A model generated the notes under the pieces. The model did no database searches, was not told the DNA's origin, and worked only from the letters and a program-made list of their open reading frames with translations. DNA of 64,000 bases from Formosa sp. Hel1_33_131 (lineage in GTDB: Bacteria; Bacteroidota; Bacteroidia; Flavobacteriales; Flavobacteriaceae): NCBI GenBank assembly GCA_949499105.1, contig CATEFX010000034.1, forward strand, positions 1-64,000, written 5' to 3'. Of this stretch, positions 9,984-18,740 are shown one piece after another (position 1 is the first letter of the stretch; every line of letters begins with the position of its first letter). The translations under genes were made by a program, and so were the position numbers.

Positions 9984-10481
9984 TTAGAAGATCACAGATT
10001 TATGATCCCAAAGAATCGAAATAAAAAGTCCGAAATAGATCACAGCCACGATAAACTTTATGAATGCGGAGGTTAAAAATCCGAGTAAACTTCCAAACGC
10101 TGCTTTAACGGCTGTTTTGCTATCAGCCTTGTTTAGTAGTTCACCGATAAGAGCTCCCAAAAAAGGACCTACAATAATTCCGCCAGGTATGGGAGCAAGT
10201 ATTCCAATCACTAATCCAACGGTAGTACCAATCATCCCAGCTTTTGATCCACCAAATTTTTTAGTGCCCATGGCAGGAATAATGTAATCCAAAATCCATA
10301 TTAAAATAGCAATAATGAGTGTGATTATGATGATTTTCTGACTGACACTGATGTTGGGTATGAAATACAACACCAAGAGCCCGACCCAACTCGTAAGGGG
10401 TCCCGGTAATACAGGAAGAAAACTTCCAATGATTCCTAAGATCATTAGGAATGCAGCAATACAAATTAAAAAAATGTCCAT
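9984..10481 (-). CDS. DUF456 family membrane protein
   Basis: This 165-aa hydrophobic protein has about five transmembrane segments, including the glycine-rich GGSKAGMIGTTVGLVIGI and GGIIVGPFLGALIGELL stretches that typify DUF456. The family has no established biochemical role. The N terminus MDIFLICIAAFLMILGIIG is itself a membrane helix rather than a cleaved signal. The M1 peptidase gene follows 87 nt downstream on the same strand. Confidence 0.85.
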   Translation of the reverse strand: MDIFLICIAAFLMILGIIGSFLPVLPGPLTSWVGLLVLYFIPNISVSQKIIIITLIIAILIWILDYIIPAMGTKKFGGSKAGMIGTTVGLVIGILAPIPGGIIVGPFLGALIGELLNKADSKTAVKAAFGSLLGFLTSAFIKFIVAVIYFGLFISILWDHKSVIF

Positions 10482-10577
10482 AGGCTTGAAATAATAAGAC
10501 TTAAAACTTGATTCAATGTTACAAAAAATTTAACAGATTGTTAAAAGAATAAAAAAGTCATTTTACTTTCAAAAGAC

Positions 10578-10585
10578 TATTTTTG
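10578..10585 (+). promoter_or_regulatory. -7 promoter element for the thioesterase gene
   Basis: TATTTTTG fits TAnnTTTG and lies 16 nt before the ATG at 10602, giving a leader of roughly 10 nt. No clear -33 element was seen. Confidence 0.5.
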
Positions 10586-10601
10586 TCAAAATTATTGAAT
10601 T

Positions 10602-11486
10602 ATGAAATCCCTTTCTGAACTTATCGAGTTATTAACTCTCGAAAAAATTAACGATCACACTTTTATTGGTAAAAATTATAAAGCGCCTTGGGGGCGCGTA
10701 TTTGGGGGGCAAGTTTTAGCGCAGTCGCTACATGCAGCCTATCAAACTGTCCCAGAAGATCGAATTGCACATTCCATGCACGCGTACTTTATTTTGGGCG
10801 GAAATATTGATATTCCGATAAAATATGAAGTGGATGTGATTAGAGATGGTGGAAGTTTTACGACACGTCGGGTGGTAGCATTTCAAAATGAAAAGGCCAT
10901 TTTTAATATGTCGGCATCCTTTCAACTAAAACAAGAAGGGGTCGATCATCAGATTTCAATGCCCAATGTATTTCCACCTGAAAAATTAATGGATAGCCAT
11001 GCGCAAATCGAAGAATTCAAGGACGTCATCCCAGATACCTATAAACGCTATAAGTCTTTTTTACCAAAAATTTTTGAATTCAAACCGGTCGATAATATGC
11101 TAACGAAGTTGGTTAAAAACAGCCCGCCTTTTGATAATATTTGGTTTAAAACCTGTGAAGATGTTGCAACGAATATCCCACTTCAACATCAGTTACTAGC
11201 CTATGCATCTGATTATAATATCTTACGTCCCGCATCAATGCCACATCGCGAGTTTTTGAATACTAAAGAAGTGTTTTATACCAGTTTAGATCATGCGCTT
11301 TGGTTTCATAGAGATTTTGATATTAGTGACTGGCTTTTGTATGCAATTGATAGCCCGAGTGCCTCAAATTCAAGAGGGTTTTCTAGAGGAAGTATCTTTG
11401 ATTCCAAAGGCAACTTAATCGCTTCGGTTGCGCAAGAAGGGTTGATGCGGATTTTAAGTCAAGGGGCTAAACGAGGGACTATCTAA
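10602..11486 (+). CDS. tesB: Acyl-CoA thioesterase II
   Basis: This 294-aa double-hotdog thioesterase hydrolyses acyl-CoA to free fatty acid and CoA. The length matches TesB (about 286). Visible family blocks are WGRVFGGQVLAQSLHAA near 28-44, HSMHAYFILGG near 60-70, and the C-terminal run SLDHALWFHR, WLLYAIDSPSA, RGFSRG and VAQEGLMR. It is a cytosolic enzyme of fatty acid metabolism. Its 3' end overlaps the convergent TerB-like gene by 8 nt. Confidence 0.93.
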   Translation: MKSLSELIELLTLEKINDHTFIGKNYKAPWGRVFGGQVLAQSLHAAYQTVPEDRIAHSMHAYFILGGNIDIPIKYEVDVIRDGGSFTTRRVVAFQNEKAIFNMSASFQLKQEGVDHQISMPNVFPPEKLMDSHAQIEEFKDVIPDTYKRYKSFLPKIFEFKPVDNMLTKLVKNSPPFDNIWFKTCEDVATNIPLQHQLLAYASDYNILRPASMPHREFLNTKEVFYTSLDHALWFHRDFDISDWLLYAIDSPSASNSRGFSRGSIFDSKGNLIASVAQEGLMRILSQGAKRGTI

Positions 11487-11916
11487 TTCGAAATAGTTTT
11501 TTCACTTCTTCCTCAAACGTATCAAAATCTGCTTTTTCGGAAACCAATACTAAAGCTTTGTCTACGATTTTTGACACAATATGGTAGTCAATTCCGAGTC
11601 CGATGGCCAACTTAGATAAAATTTTCACTTCGTCTTCATTTTTGATGTGATCCAAGTGAACGATTCGTGCTAAGTCATAAAGGCGTTCAATACGTCTTTC
11701 TTGAGTTGCAGGCGGATTAATGGGGTGGGTTTTGTAATCTTTTAAAATGGTCGCATAGCTTTCTTTTGAAATGTCTAGGTTGCGAGCCAGCCGGTCTAAG
11801 AATGTTTTTTCTTCGTCGTTTATAAAGCCGTCACTCATGGCAACTTTAACAATGGAGGCAAAATGATCTTGGTTTCGTTTATTGAAACCACTACTAAATA
11901 AATCTGAAATGGACAT
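11479..11916 (-). CDS. TerB-like family protein
   Basis: The protein has 145 aa from the ATG at 11916. A GTG 21 nt further upstream would add MYPKFIR, but ATG is preferred. The helical fold has the TerB signature: KVAMSDGFINDEEKTFLDRLA near 22-42 and a mirrored second half, including ARIVHLDHIKNEDEVKILSKLAIGLG. TerB-like proteins are linked to tellurite or stress resistance in ter operons. Stand-alone flavobacterial copies such as this have no proven role. There are no ter neighbours, so tellurite resistance should not be assumed. Confidence 0.8.
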   Translation of the reverse strand: MSISDLFSSGFNKRNQDHFASIVKVAMSDGFINDEEKTFLDRLARNLDISKESYATILKDYKTHPINPPATQERRIERLYDLARIVHLDHIKNEDEVKILSKLAIGLGIDYHIVSKIVDKALVLVSEKADFDTFEEEVKKLFRIR

Positions 11917-12019
11917 ACGTATAAATTTTGGGTACACAAACCTACATTTTTTTTCAATAAAATAAAAGATTTTTTTTGTTTATAGCTCATAAATAAAGTC
12001 CACTGATAAAGTATTATTA

Positions 12020-12027
12020 TATATTTG
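12020..12027 (+). promoter_or_regulatory. -7 promoter element for mfd
   Basis: TATATTTG lies 14 nt before the TTG start codon, implying a leader of well under 10-15 nt. Confidence 0.6.
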
Positions 12028-12041
12028 CAAAAAAAATTTTA

Positions 12042-15000
12042 TTGAGTAAAACGATTCTTTCTCAGAGTTTTCTACAGTCTTTGATCCATCAAAAACTGAG
12101 CGTTGCTCTATCCAGACCACAAGAAAAAATACATTTAAAAGGCGCTTTAGGGTCGTCTTTGTCGTTTACGATTGCGAGTGTATTTAAAACATCGGATCAA
12201 CCGTTTTTATTAATTTTTGATAACAAAGAAGAAGCCGCTTATCATCTGAATGATTTTGAGTCGTTATTGGATGATAAAGAGGTTTTGTTTTACCCTGGAA
12301 GTTATCGAAGGCCCTATCAAATTGAAGAAACGGACAATGCCAATGTTTTGATGCGTGCTGAGGTTCTCAGTCGGATTAACTCTCAAAAAAAACCAGCTTT
12401 AATTGTGACCTATCCCGAAGCGCTTTTTGAAAAAGTACTGTCCAGGAAAGAGCTCGAAAAATCGACGTTTAAAGTGGCTGTTGGGGAAACACTTGTTCTA
12501 GATTTTTTCAATGAAGTTCTCTTTGAATACCATTTTAAAAGAGTTGATTTTGTAACTGAACCTGGAGAATTTTCGGTTCGGGGCGGGATCGTTGATGTAT
12601 TTTCATTTTCCCATGATCAACCCTACCGAATTGAGTTTTTTGGGGATGAAGTCGATAGCATTCGCACCTTTGATATTGAATCTCAGTTATCAATAAAGCC
12701 CTTAAAAAAACTTCAAATCATCCCCAATATTGAGCATAAGTTACGCACTGAAACCCGCCAAAGTTTTTTAGAATATACTTCCTCAAATACAGTGATTTTT
12801 GCCAAAGATATTAAAGGACTGTTATCGAAAACGGAAACGCTTCAAGAAAAAGCAGAAGAAGCTTATGAACAGCTTTCCAAAACGTTAAATCACAGTCGAC
12901 CCGAAGATTTATTTTGTACCCCAGATCAATTTAAGACACAACTCTTAAATTTTTCGGTCGTTGAATTTGGAAGTACTGCTGTATTGGCCACCAAATCCGA
13001 AAACCAACTCAACGTTGAGGTCAGTCCACAACCGTCATTTAATAAGCAGTTTAATCTGATTATCGAGGACTTAAATTCACACCACGATTCGGGTTATAAA
13101 AATTATATATGTTGTTCGAATGCACAACAAGCGCAACGATTTTACGATATTTTTGAAACCGTCGATGAAGACGTTCAATGTCAAACCATTGTATTGTCGT
13201 TATACCAAGGGTTTATCGATCATGATAAAAAAATTGTGTGTTATACCGATCATCAAATTTTTGATCGGTATCATAAGTTTCACCTTAAAAATGGGTTTTC
13301 CAAAAAGCAATCCATTACCCTTCAAGAATTAACAAAACTCGAAATAGGAGATTATATCACCCACATCGACCACGGTATTGGAAAATTTGGAGGTTTACAG
13401 AAAATTGATGTCGAAGGTAAAAAGCAAGAAGCCATAAAACTGTTTTACGGCGAACGCGATATTTTATATTTGAGTATTCATGCCCTCCATAAAATCACTA
13501 AATTTAATGGAAAGGATGGCAAGACTCCAAAAGTTTATAAGTTAGGGAGTAAAGCATGGAAAGTTTTAAAACAAAAGACCAAAACAAGAGTCAAAGAAAT
13601 TGCGTTTAATTTGATTAAGCTCTATGCAAAGCGGAAGCTCGAAACAGGGTTTCAATACAATCCTGATACCTCCATGCAACTCGAGTTAGAAGCGTCGTTT
13701 GTCTTTGAAGATACTCCCGATCAAGTGACGGCGACGGCCGATATCAAAGCCGATATGGAAAGTGAACGCCCGATGGATCGTTTGATTTGTGGGGATGTTG
13801 GATTTGGAAAAACAGAAGTCGCGCTAAGAGCCGCTTTTAAAGCGGTAGACAACGGCAAACAAGTGGCCGTTTTAGTCCCAACCACCATTCTTGCGTTTCA
13901 ACATGCCAAAACCTTTAAAGCACGGTTGAAAGACTTTCCCGTAACGGTGGATTATATCAACCGATTTAAAACAACAAAACAACGAAAAGAGACTTTAGAG
14001 AGCTTAGAATCGGGTCGTTTAGATATCATTATTGGAACGCATCAGTTGGTTAGTAAGTCTGTTGTTTTTAAAGACTTAGGGTTGTTGATCGTTGATGAAG
14101 AGCAAAAATTTGGGGTCGCTGTCAAAGAAAAACTCAAAACACTCAAAGACAATGTGGATGTGCTCACGCTCACTGCAACACCCATTCCTCGAACGCTTCA
14201 GTTTAGTTTAATGGCGGCTCGTGATTTATCGGTGATTACCACGCCACCACCCAACCGTTTCCCGATTGAAAGTATCGTGATCCGTTTGAATGAAGAGACC
14301 ATCCGTGATGCCATTCAGTATGAAATTCAACGCGCTGGACAAATCTATTTCATTCATAACCGTATCGAAAACATTAAAGAAGTCGCAGGGCTGCTACAAC
14401 GCTTGGTGCCAGATGCAAAAATTCGGGTGGGACATGGACAAATGGAAGGACGAAAACTCGAACAATTGATGCTCGATTTTATGAGCGGAGAATTTGATGT
14501 TTTGGTCAGTACCACTATTGTTGAAAGTGGATTGGATGTACCAAATGCCAATACGATTTTTATTAATAATGCCAATAATTTTGGGCTGAGTGATTTGCAC
14601 CAAATGCGAGGCCGTGTAGGACGAAGCAATAAAAAAGCGTTTTGTTATTTCATCACTCCCGATTTTCATGCCATGACCGATGAAGCACGCAAACGTATTT
14701 CGGCTTTAGAACAATATACCGCACTCGGAAGTGGATTTAATATTGCTATGAAAGATTTAGAAATTCGAGGAGCGGGTGATTTATTAGGCGGCGAACAAAG
14801 TGGATTTATTAATGATATTGGCTTTGAAACCTATCAAAAAATACTAAATGAAGCCATCGAAGAACTCAAAGAAACAGAGTTTAAGAGTCTTTATAACGAA
14901 GATATAAACACCAAAGAATTTGTAAGAGATGTGACGATTGACACGGATTTTTCACTCTTATTTCCCGATGATTACATCAATAATATCTCCGAACGATTAA

Positions 15001-15386
15001 GTCTTTATACCCAACTAAATACATTGAAAAACGAAGATGAATTGCAGGTGTTTGAACGCGATTTAATCGATCGATTTGGAGCGGTGCCAACACAAGTTGT
15101 GGATCTTTTAGACAGTGTGCGCATTAAATGGTTGGCAACGACCTTAGGATTTGAAAAAATAGTACTGAAACAGCAAAAAATGGTTGGCTATTTTGTGAGT
15201 GATCAAGACAGTCGTTTCTACCAAAGTATTCATTTTTCAAAAGTGTTACAATACGTTCAGGAACACCCAAAATCCTGTACAGTCAAAGAAAAACAGATGC
15301 GTATGGGATTGCGTTTATTGATGCGTTTCTCAACTATTCATTCGGTGCAACAGGGTTTAGCAGCTTTAAGACCTATTTTGGCATAA
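12042..15386 (+). CDS. mfd: Transcription-repair coupling factor Mfd
   Basis: This 1114-aa protein removes RNA polymerase stalled at DNA lesions and recruits UvrA. Order of domains: a UvrB-like N-terminal module (about 1-330, with GEFSVRGGIVDVFSF near 180); a CarD-type RNA-polymerase-interaction domain (about 433-490, GDYITHIDHGIGKFGG); a RecG-like helicase (Walker A GDVGFGKTE near 584, DEEQ near 684, TATPIPRTLQ near 708, then GLDVPNANTI and QMRGRVGR); and a C-terminal TRCF domain. The start is a TTG at 12042 just after a -7 element. No ATG nearby preserves the N terminus. The length is typical. Confidence 0.96.
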   Translation: MSKTILSQSFLQSLIHQKLSVALSRPQEKIHLKGALGSSLSFTIASVFKTSDQPFLLIFDNKEEAAYHLNDFESLLDDKEVLFYPGSYRRPYQIEETDNANVLMRAEVLSRINSQKKPALIVTYPEALFEKVLSRKELEKSTFKVAVGETLVLDFFNEVLFEYHFKRVDFVTEPGEFSVRGGIVDVFSFSHDQPYRIEFFGDEVDSIRTFDIESQLSIKPLKKLQIIPNIEHKLRTETRQSFLEYTSSNTVIFAKDIKGLLSKTETLQEKAEEAYEQLSKTLNHSRPEDLFCTPDQFKTQLLNFSVVEFGSTAVLATKSENQLNVEVSPQPSFNKQFNLIIEDLNSHHDSGYKNYICCSNAQQAQRFYDIFETVDEDVQCQTIVLSLYQGFIDHDKKIVCYTDHQIFDRYHKFHLKNGFSKKQSITLQELTKLEIGDYITHIDHGIGKFGGLQKIDVEGKKQEAIKLFYGERDILYLSIHALHKITKFNGKDGKTPKVYKLGSKAWKVLKQKTKTRVKEIAFNLIKLYAKRKLETGFQYNPDTSMQLELEASFVFEDTPDQVTATADIKADMESERPMDRLICGDVGFGKTEVALRAAFKAVDNGKQVAVLVPTTILAFQHAKTFKARLKDFPVTVDYINRFKTTKQRKETLESLESGRLDIIIGTHQLVSKSVVFKDLGLLIVDEEQKFGVAVKEKLKTLKDNVDVLTLTATPIPRTLQFSLMAARDLSVITTPPPNRFPIESIVIRLNEETIRDAIQYEIQRAGQIYFIHNRIENIKEVAGLLQRLVPDAKIRVGHGQMEGRKLEQLMLDFMSGEFDVLVSTTIVESGLDVPNANTIFINNANNFGLSDLHQMRGRVGRSNKKAFCYFITPDFHAMTDEARKRISALEQYTALGSGFNIAMKDLEIRGAGDLLGGEQSGFINDIGFETYQKILNEAIEELKETEFKSLYNEDINTKEFVRDVTIDTDFSLLFPDDYINNISERLSLYTQLNTLKNEDELQVFERDLIDRFGAVPTQVVDLLDSVRIKWLATTLGFEKIVLKQQKMVGYFVSDQDSRFYQSIHFSKVLQYVQEHPKSCTVKEKQMRMGLRLLMRFSTIHSVQQGLAALRPILA

Positions 15387-15389
15387 CTA

Positions 15390-15419
15390 TTGGGTTTCTT
15401 TTGAAGATGCTTATATTTG
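15390..15419 (+). promoter_or_regulatory. Promoter (-33 TTG and -7 TATATTTG)
   Basis: TTG at 15390-15392, a 19-nt spacer and TATATTTG at 15412-15419 fit the Bacteroidota housekeeping promoter. The promoter starts only 4 nt after the mfd stop codon and drives the thioredoxin-like gene at 15442. Confidence 0.65.
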
Positions 15420-15441
15420 AATCAAGTAATCCCTTATCCTT

Positions 15442-16752
15442 ATGTTTAAACAACTTTTATATTTTAGTGTAATGCTCCCAATTTTTGGGTTTTCACAACA
15501 TCAAATTACAGGTGTTTTTTCGCCAGCTGGCGAATTTAAAGCGACCATGTTATACCATCTCTCTGAAGGCAATGCCACTTACATGAGTTATGGGACGGTC
15601 AACCCACAAGGAGAAATGAAAATTGAACTCGATGCGTCTGCTCCTTCTGGGATTTATAAGTTAGTATATGCCTTACCTCAAGCCGACCATAATTTTGAAT
15701 TTATATACGATGCAAACGAAGATGTTGATTTCAATTTCAATCCAGATTCTGGAGTTACATTTATAAACTCTAAAGAAAATCAACTGTTTCATTCCTATAC
15801 ACAATCCATAAATAACGCTCAAAAGGAGTTGCTTCAAATGTATGCCGAACCGTCTATGGATCCCCGAGTTTATAAATGGCGTTCTCTAAAAGTCGATAGC
15901 ATTCAAAAACGCTATACTTTGCTGTCAAAAGGAACCATTGCAGCCCGTTTTATAAGTGCCAGTCAGCCCTATATAGCAACCAAATTCGAAGGGGCGGACA
16001 CGTATACAAAAAATGTAAAAGTACATTTTTTTGAGCCTATTGATTTTAAAGATCAGGTTCTTCAAAGTTCTAATTTTTTAATCGATAAGTCGATTGATTA
16101 TATCCTTCGGATGCACACTTCAGCGACGCCTTCATTACAAGATTATAAGACCAATATTGATACAGTTTGCCAGCAATTTTTGACCACCAAACCATCGTTT
16201 CAATTAACCAGTTTTGTCGCTCTAAATGATTTATTGATTGAATTTCAACAAGAAGCTGTGGCGTTATATCTAACAAAGTCCTATCTATTGCCATTGGCGA
16301 TCCAATTAAAGGACTCCGAACAAATTTCAAATTCAGAAGATTTTATACGTATTGCTATTGGGGTTAAAGCCCCTAATTTTCAGATTAATAACCAAAAATC
16401 TCTTTATGATTTGGACAATGCTACCAACTATCTGTTGGTTTTTTGGAGTAGCGACTGTGGTCATTGTTTAAAAGAACTCCCTGAAGTTTATTCTTATTTA
16501 GCATCTCATCCCGAAAAAGAGGTCGAAGTGTTGGCAATTGGATTGGAAACAACCCCCGCAAAATGGCAAGAGACCATTAAGCTTTGGCCTCAATTTACAC
16601 ATGTACTTGCGGAAGGAAAGTGGGAGAATGAACTCCCAAAACAGTATGCGGTGGAAGCCACTCCGAGTTATTATCTTTTGGATGCCTCTAAAACGATTAC
16701 TTCCAAGCCGTATCTTTTAAAAGACCTTATGGATGTGTTGGATCAAAAATGA
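15442..16752 (+). CDS. TlpA-like thioredoxin-fold protein
   Basis: This 436-aa exported protein has a signal peptide (about 1-18, ending FGFSQ). A long N-terminal region of DUF4369/DUF5106-like character (about 20-300) precedes a C-terminal thioredoxin-like domain. The redox motif CGHC sits near 339-342 within FWSSDCGHCLKELPE, and a cis-proline lies in ATPSYYLLD near 410. It probably acts as a periplasmic thiol-disulfide oxidoreductase, perhaps in cytochrome or envelope protein maturation (inferred). It has its own promoter. Its last 10 nt overlap the convergent yraN-type gene. Confidence 0.85.
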   Translation: MFKQLLYFSVMLPIFGFSQHQITGVFSPAGEFKATMLYHLSEGNATYMSYGTVNPQGEMKIELDASAPSGIYKLVYALPQADHNFEFIYDANEDVDFNFNPDSGVTFINSKENQLFHSYTQSINNAQKELLQMYAEPSMDPRVYKWRSLKVDSIQKRYTLLSKGTIAARFISASQPYIATKFEGADTYTKNVKVHFFEPIDFKDQVLQSSNFLIDKSIDYILRMHTSATPSLQDYKTNIDTVCQQFLTTKPSFQLTSFVALNDLLIEFQQEAVALYLTKSYLLPLAIQLKDSEQISNSEDFIRIAIGVKAPNFQINNQKSLYDLDNATNYLLVFWSSDCGHCLKELPEVYSYLASHPEKEVEVLAIGLETTPAKWQETIKLWPQFTHVLAEGKWENELPKQYAVEATPSYYLLDASKTITSKPYLLKDLMDVLDQK

Positions 16753-17102
16753 TAAAATGCATTTTCGATATGGTCTATTGATGGGGTTTTAGAAGACAGC
16801 ACGATCGCAATAATATCAAACCGAACTTCCAGATTTAAATTGTTTGATACTACAAAATGATCGACCGCCTTAATGATGCGCTGTATTTGTGCGGGTTTTA
16901 AAAATTCTTCTGGGGCTCCAAAGGCGGCTGTGCTTCGTGTTTTAACTTCAACAGCGGCCAAATAGGTGTCTTTTTGTGCCAAAATATCAACTTCTGCTTT
17001 TTGAAAGCGATAGTTCTGTGCCAAAATCGTATATCCTTTCGAAATTAAAAAGTCTACTGCTAAGCGTTCCCCAGAAACGCCGCGATTGTAGTGGTCAGAC
17101 AT
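16743..17102 (-). CDS. YraN/UPF0102 family nuclease-fold protein
   Basis: This 119-aa protein matches UPF0102 (YraN) in length and motifs: GERLAVDFLISKGYTILAQNYR at 10-31, split by insertions as usual, followed by the endonuclease-like core EVDILAQKD and AAVEVKTR (Asp, Glu and Lys of a restriction-endonuclease fold). A role in DNA processing is assumed for the family but not well established. It is the last gene of the LD-carboxypeptidase/ABM/YraN run on the minus strand, 12 nt after the ABM gene. Confidence 0.9.
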   Translation of the reverse strand: MSDHYNRGVSGERLAVDFLISKGYTILAQNYRFQKAEVDILAQKDTYLAAVEVKTRSTAAFGAPEEFLKPAQIQRIIKAVDHFVVSNNLNLEVRFDIIAIVLSSKTPSIDHIENAFYHF

Positions 17103-17114
17103 TGGAGTCTAATT

Positions 17115-17435
17115 TTATTTTTTTAAAAATTCATATTCACGCTCAACGTTTGCAATACGGACTTTGTACTGGTGATACCAGAGTTGTCGTCCTTTTTCTT
17201 GAGCGTCTTTATGAGCCAAGTTTTCTTTCCATTTTTTGATGGCTGCCAAATCGCGCCAATACGAAATAGAAATACCGATATCTGAGCTAGCATCTTCCAT
17301 CCCCAAAAAGCCATCTTGTTTGAGTGCAAGCTGATTCATAAGAGCATTTGTTTCAGCGTAGTCGTCGTTGTTTTTAGTCCGAAGGGAGCTAAAAATAACC
17401 GCATAATAGGGAGGTGGTGGTGTGTTTGATAGCAT
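17115..17435 (-). CDS. Antibiotic biosynthesis monooxygenase (ABM) family protein
   Basis: This 106-aa ferredoxin-like-fold protein matches the ABM family: PYYAVIFSSLRT, then MNQLALKQDGFLGMEDAS, SISYWRDLAAIKKWKENLAHKDAQEKGR. Such proteins are small cofactor-free monooxygenases or heme-degrading enzymes, and many small genomic copies have no known substrate. It is cytosolic, with no signal peptide. It sits 22 nt after the LD-carboxypeptidase gene and 12 nt before the YraN gene, in a likely operon. Confidence 0.82.
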   Translation of the reverse strand: MLSNTPPPPYYAVIFSSLRTKNNDDYAETNALMNQLALKQDGFLGMEDASSDIGISISYWRDLAAIKKWKENLAHKDAQEKGRQLWYHQYKVRIANVEREYEFLKK

Positions 17436-17457
17436 AGTGATAAACTTAAAAAGGTTA

Positions 17458-18369
17458 TTATATATATTGGACCCCTATTTTTGATTTGGTCACATTGAGT
17501 TGAATGGTACGTCCAAAATAGAGGGCACGGTTCTCCAATTCATGCCCTGAAGGGAATCCAAAACCGATGGGCACTTCAATATCTTTAAGGATGTCTAAAA
17601 TTAACACTTCAATAGAGTGGCCCCATTCTGGATTGTTGGTCTTGAGTTGACTCATATCGCCGATAATGACCCCTGCACAGTGGTCAAAATACCCTGCACG
17701 TTTTAAACTTTGTAACTGCCGGTCGATATGGTATTTATATTCGCCAATCTCTTCTAAAAATATAATTTTTCCTTTGGTATCAAGACTGGTTTTGCTGCCT
17801 AATGCGGCCGTTAATAACGATAAGTTTCCACCCACAAGCTGACCTGAAGCTGATCCAGGTATGTTATCCGAATGGCCTTTAATCTCATCGCTTTTTAGCT
17901 GCCCAAAAAGTGCCGATTTTAAAGTGGCAATGGAAGACTTAATAGCGTCTTTATCTTCTGTTAGGTTGATGCACATCATGGCGTGTAAACTCTCGTAACC
18001 TAAGTTATTTAAGGCATTGTGTAAGACTGTAACATCCGAATAGCCAATGACCCATTTAGGATGGTTTTTAAAGCCTTCAAAATCTAAATCATCTATAATT
18101 CTAAGGGTGCCATAGCCACCACGCGCACACCAAATGGCTTTGATGTTTGGGTGGTCTAAGGCTTTTTGAAAGTCGTTGGTGCGTTGGGAATCTGTGCCTG
18201 CAAAATGATTAAATTTTGTTTGAAGGTGGTCCCCAAAAACGACCTTTAGTCCCCAGCTGTTTAAAAGAGTTTTGGTTTTTTGAATCACTTCGACGTCTTG
18301 TTTTAAAACGCCTGCGGGTGCTACGATGGCTACCGTATCGCCAGTTTTTAAATAGGATGGACGGATCAT
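17458..18369 (-). CDS. LD-carboxypeptidase (peptidase family S66)
   Basis: This 303-aa serine peptidase of family S66 would remove the terminal D-Ala from tetrapeptide murein fragments during peptidoglycan recycling. It could alternatively act like MccF on microcin-type compounds. Family signatures are KTGDTVAIVAPAG near 8-20, WCARGGYGTLRIIDDLDF near 80-97, the nucleophile in IGYSDVT near 105, the Glu in FLEEIGEYKYHIDRQL near 205, and the His in GFPSGHE near 273. It is cytosolic. Its ATG overlaps the TGA of a 38-codon upstream reading frame in an ATGA arrangement, which suggests translational coupling. Confidence 0.9.
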   Translation of the reverse strand: MIRPSYLKTGDTVAIVAPAGVLKQDVEVIQKTKTLLNSWGLKVVFGDHLQTKFNHFAGTDSQRTNDFQKALDHPNIKAIWCARGGYGTLRIIDDLDFEGFKNHPKWVIGYSDVTVLHNALNNLGYESLHAMMCINLTEDKDAIKSSIATLKSALFGQLKSDEIKGHSDNIPGSASGQLVGGNLSLLTAALGSKTSLDTKGKIIFLEEIGEYKYHIDRQLQSLKRAGYFDHCAGVIIGDMSQLKTNNPEWGHSIEVLILDILKDIEVPIGFGFPSGHELENRALYFGRTIQLNVTKSKIGVQYI

Positions 18370-18482
18370 TTGTACGGGTTTATTAAAAGTGAAATTTGTT
18401 GATTTTTACCCGCTATAGGGGAGGTGTCTGAACTTGTAAATAGGATCAGTAAAAGGAGCCAAAACATCGATTTAAGAATCAT
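18366..18482 (-). CDS. Small hydrophobic peptide coupled to LD-carboxypeptidase
   Basis: This is a 38-aa reading frame. The N terminus MILKSMFWLLLLILFTSS looks like a signal peptide or membrane segment, followed by a short polar tail ending INPYK. Its stop codon overlaps the start of the LD-carboxypeptidase gene by 4 nt (ATGA). It is not in a family I recognise. It could be a real micro-protein, a leader peptide that sets translation of the downstream gene, or a chance frame. Confidence 0.4.
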   Translation of the reverse strand: MILKSMFWLLLLILFTSSDTSPIAGKNQQISLLINPYK

Positions 18483-18714
18483 TTTAAAAGGCTTTTTGTA
18501 AAGATAGGAATTTCTCTAAAATTCTGTTTCAAATTGGACGTAATATTAAGAACTCATTTAAACTTTTTGGATGGAAGCGAAAATTAGTTATTTTCTAAGC
18601 AGTTGAAGGCTTTTTTTAGTTTCATAGCATTGCTACTGAAAAGACATAAAGACGAAAAATGGGGGTAAAAGGGCATTTTTTAAGCGAATTGAAAAAGTTT
18701 AAATAAGTTCTATG

Positions 18715-18722
18715 TATTTTTG
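18715..18722 (+). promoter_or_regulatory. -7 promoter element for metG
   Basis: TATTTTTG fits TAnnTTTG and ends 18 nt before the ATG at 18741. A longer reading frame beginning at the TTG inside this box is therefore not the translation start. Confidence 0.55.
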
Positions 18723-18740
18723 TCCTATAATTATCTCATA

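Noticed and set aside
11479-11916. Tellurite-resistance locus
   Set aside because: A single TerB-like gene without other ter genes; stand-alone members are common and not tied to tellurite.
18720-18740. Upstream TTG start for metG
   Set aside because: The TTG is the end of the -7 promoter box; MetRS homologues begin at the ATG at 18741.
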